From NCBI GenBank assembly GCA_910584585.1, contig CAJUBP010000040.1, forward strand, positions 1-5,306: a DNA stretch of 5,306 nucleotides. Direction: 5' to 3'. Within the stretch, counting starts at the first letter, position 1, and every line of letters begins with the position of its first letter. This stretch comes from an uncultured Lachnospiraceae bacterium. Its GTDB lineage: Bacteria > Bacillota > Clostridia > Lachnospirales > Lachnospiraceae. The notes beneath the pieces were generated by a model that was not told the DNA's origin, made no database searches, and saw only the letters and a list, made by a program, of their open reading frames with translations. This document shows positions 5,041-5,306 of this stretch, one piece after another. A program made the position numbers and the translations under genes.

Positions 5041-5306
5041 CTACAAATCTTCCAGATCGATCACTTCAAAATCATCTTTTATTTCCGGCGCTTTCTGGGA
5101 CGGGGACGCGGCAGGCTTTCTGGATGTCCCGTGGGGCGCTGGAGCCGCCGGTTTTTTGCGCATAGCCGGAATAGAAGATGCATCTGGTGATTTCGCCATT
5201 GACGGCGAGGCCGGGGTTTTCGGAAGCGGCGCTTTCTGGGACGGCGCCTGCGCTTTCGGAAGCGGCGCTTTCTGGGACGGCGCCTGCGCTTTCGGAAGGG
5301 ACGACG
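5041..5306 (-). CDS. Partial CDS: C-terminal Pro/Ala/Lys-rich tail of an unidentified protein
   Basis: An open frame runs in from the right edge and ends at a TAG at 5041-5043, giving 87 codons with no stop; the start lies outside the window. The peptide is very rich in Pro, Ala, Lys and Ser. It carries two consecutive exact copies of the 12-residue unit LPKAQAPSQKAP, a third related PSQKAP later, then a Lys/Arg-Pro-Ala stretch, and finishes with the acidic end DDFEVIDLEDL. No Cys or Trp and no predicted membrane segment are visible, so this is probably a disordered linker plus a short acidic C-terminal motif rather than a folded domain. The stop is 22 bases upstream of the GntR start on the same strand, which suggests one operon. 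That the frame is coding is supported by its lack of stops, its in-phase 36-bp repeats and the close operon-like spacing. The folded part and function are not in view, and I do not recognise the family. Confidence 0.72.
   Translation of the reverse strand, partial: SSLPKAQAPSQKAPLPKAQAPSQKAPLPKTPASPSMAKSPDASSIPAMRKKPAAPAPHGTSRKPAASPSQKAPEIKDDFEVIDLEDL
5221..5292 (-). repeat. Two exact tandem copies of a 36-bp repeat (12 codons each)
   Basis: Positions 5221-5256 and 5257-5292 are identical over all 36 bases. The unit is a multiple of three and encodes LPKAQAPSQKAP in frame in the tail gene. From 5293 the next copy begins with the same six bases (cggaag) and then diverges. An 18-base piece of the unit (unit positions 7-24, encoding PSQKAP) recurs at 5086-5103. 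Perfect nucleotide identity, synonymous sites included, points to recent slippage or unequal recombination rather than old conserved protein repeats. Confidence 0.93.

Noticed and set aside
4686..5165. 159-codon plus-strand frame across the GntR gene and the tail gene
   Set aside because: It is antisense to a clear GntR regulator and to the in-frame repeats of the tail gene, and its translation has no recognisable features.
5221..5306. CRISPR array
   Set aside because: The two 36-base units are directly adjacent with no spacer, are in frame with a coding tail, and number only two.

Overview
The window looks like a chromosomal piece from a Gram-positive Clostridia genome, most likely a Lachnospiraceae-type gut anaerobe. 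The reasons are the ClpC-class (not ClpA) unfoldase, consensus AGGAGG ribosome sites, AT-rich intergenic DNA with moderate-GC genes, and the character of the small GntR regulator and of the 137-residue protein. The assignment comes from recognising protein families by eye, not from a search.

Every supported gene reads on the minus strand, so transcription runs from high to low coordinates. In that order they are: (1) the 3' end of an unidentified gene (5041-5306) whose product ends in a Pro/Ala/Lys-rich, repeat-bearing, probably disordered tail with an acidic C-terminus; (2) a 123-residue YtrA-type GntR regulator (4647-5018); (3) full-length clpC (2178-4634); (4) a 137-residue beta-rich protein of unknown function (1649-2062) with its own likely promoter, a structured leader and a perfect Shine-Dalgarno; (5) radA (259-1629); (6) an AT-rich control region (1-258) with two near-consensus sigma-A-type promoters in tandem firing out of the window, most simply the promoters of an rRNA (or other stable RNA) operon.

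The tail gene, the GntR gene and clpC are separated by only 22 and 12 bases and are probably co-transcribed. The 137-residue gene and radA (19 bases apart) form a second unit or are co-transcribed from clpC. This is a variant of the classical Firmicutes ctsR-mcsA-mcsB-clpC-radA-disA order: clpC and radA are kept, a GntR regulator sits where ctsR-mcsA-mcsB would be expected, a small unknown protein lies between clpC and radA, and stable-RNA-type promoters follow radA instead of disA. Functionally the locus couples protein quality control (ClpC unfoldase for ClpP) with recombination repair (RadA helicase).

No mobile elements, CRISPR arrays, tRNAs or complete rRNAs are present. The less ordinary points are the GntR-for-CtsR arrangement, the unknown 137-residue protein, the exact 36-bp tandem repeats in the upstream tail gene, and substitutions in the ClpC M-domain at positions that control its resting state in other Firmicutes.
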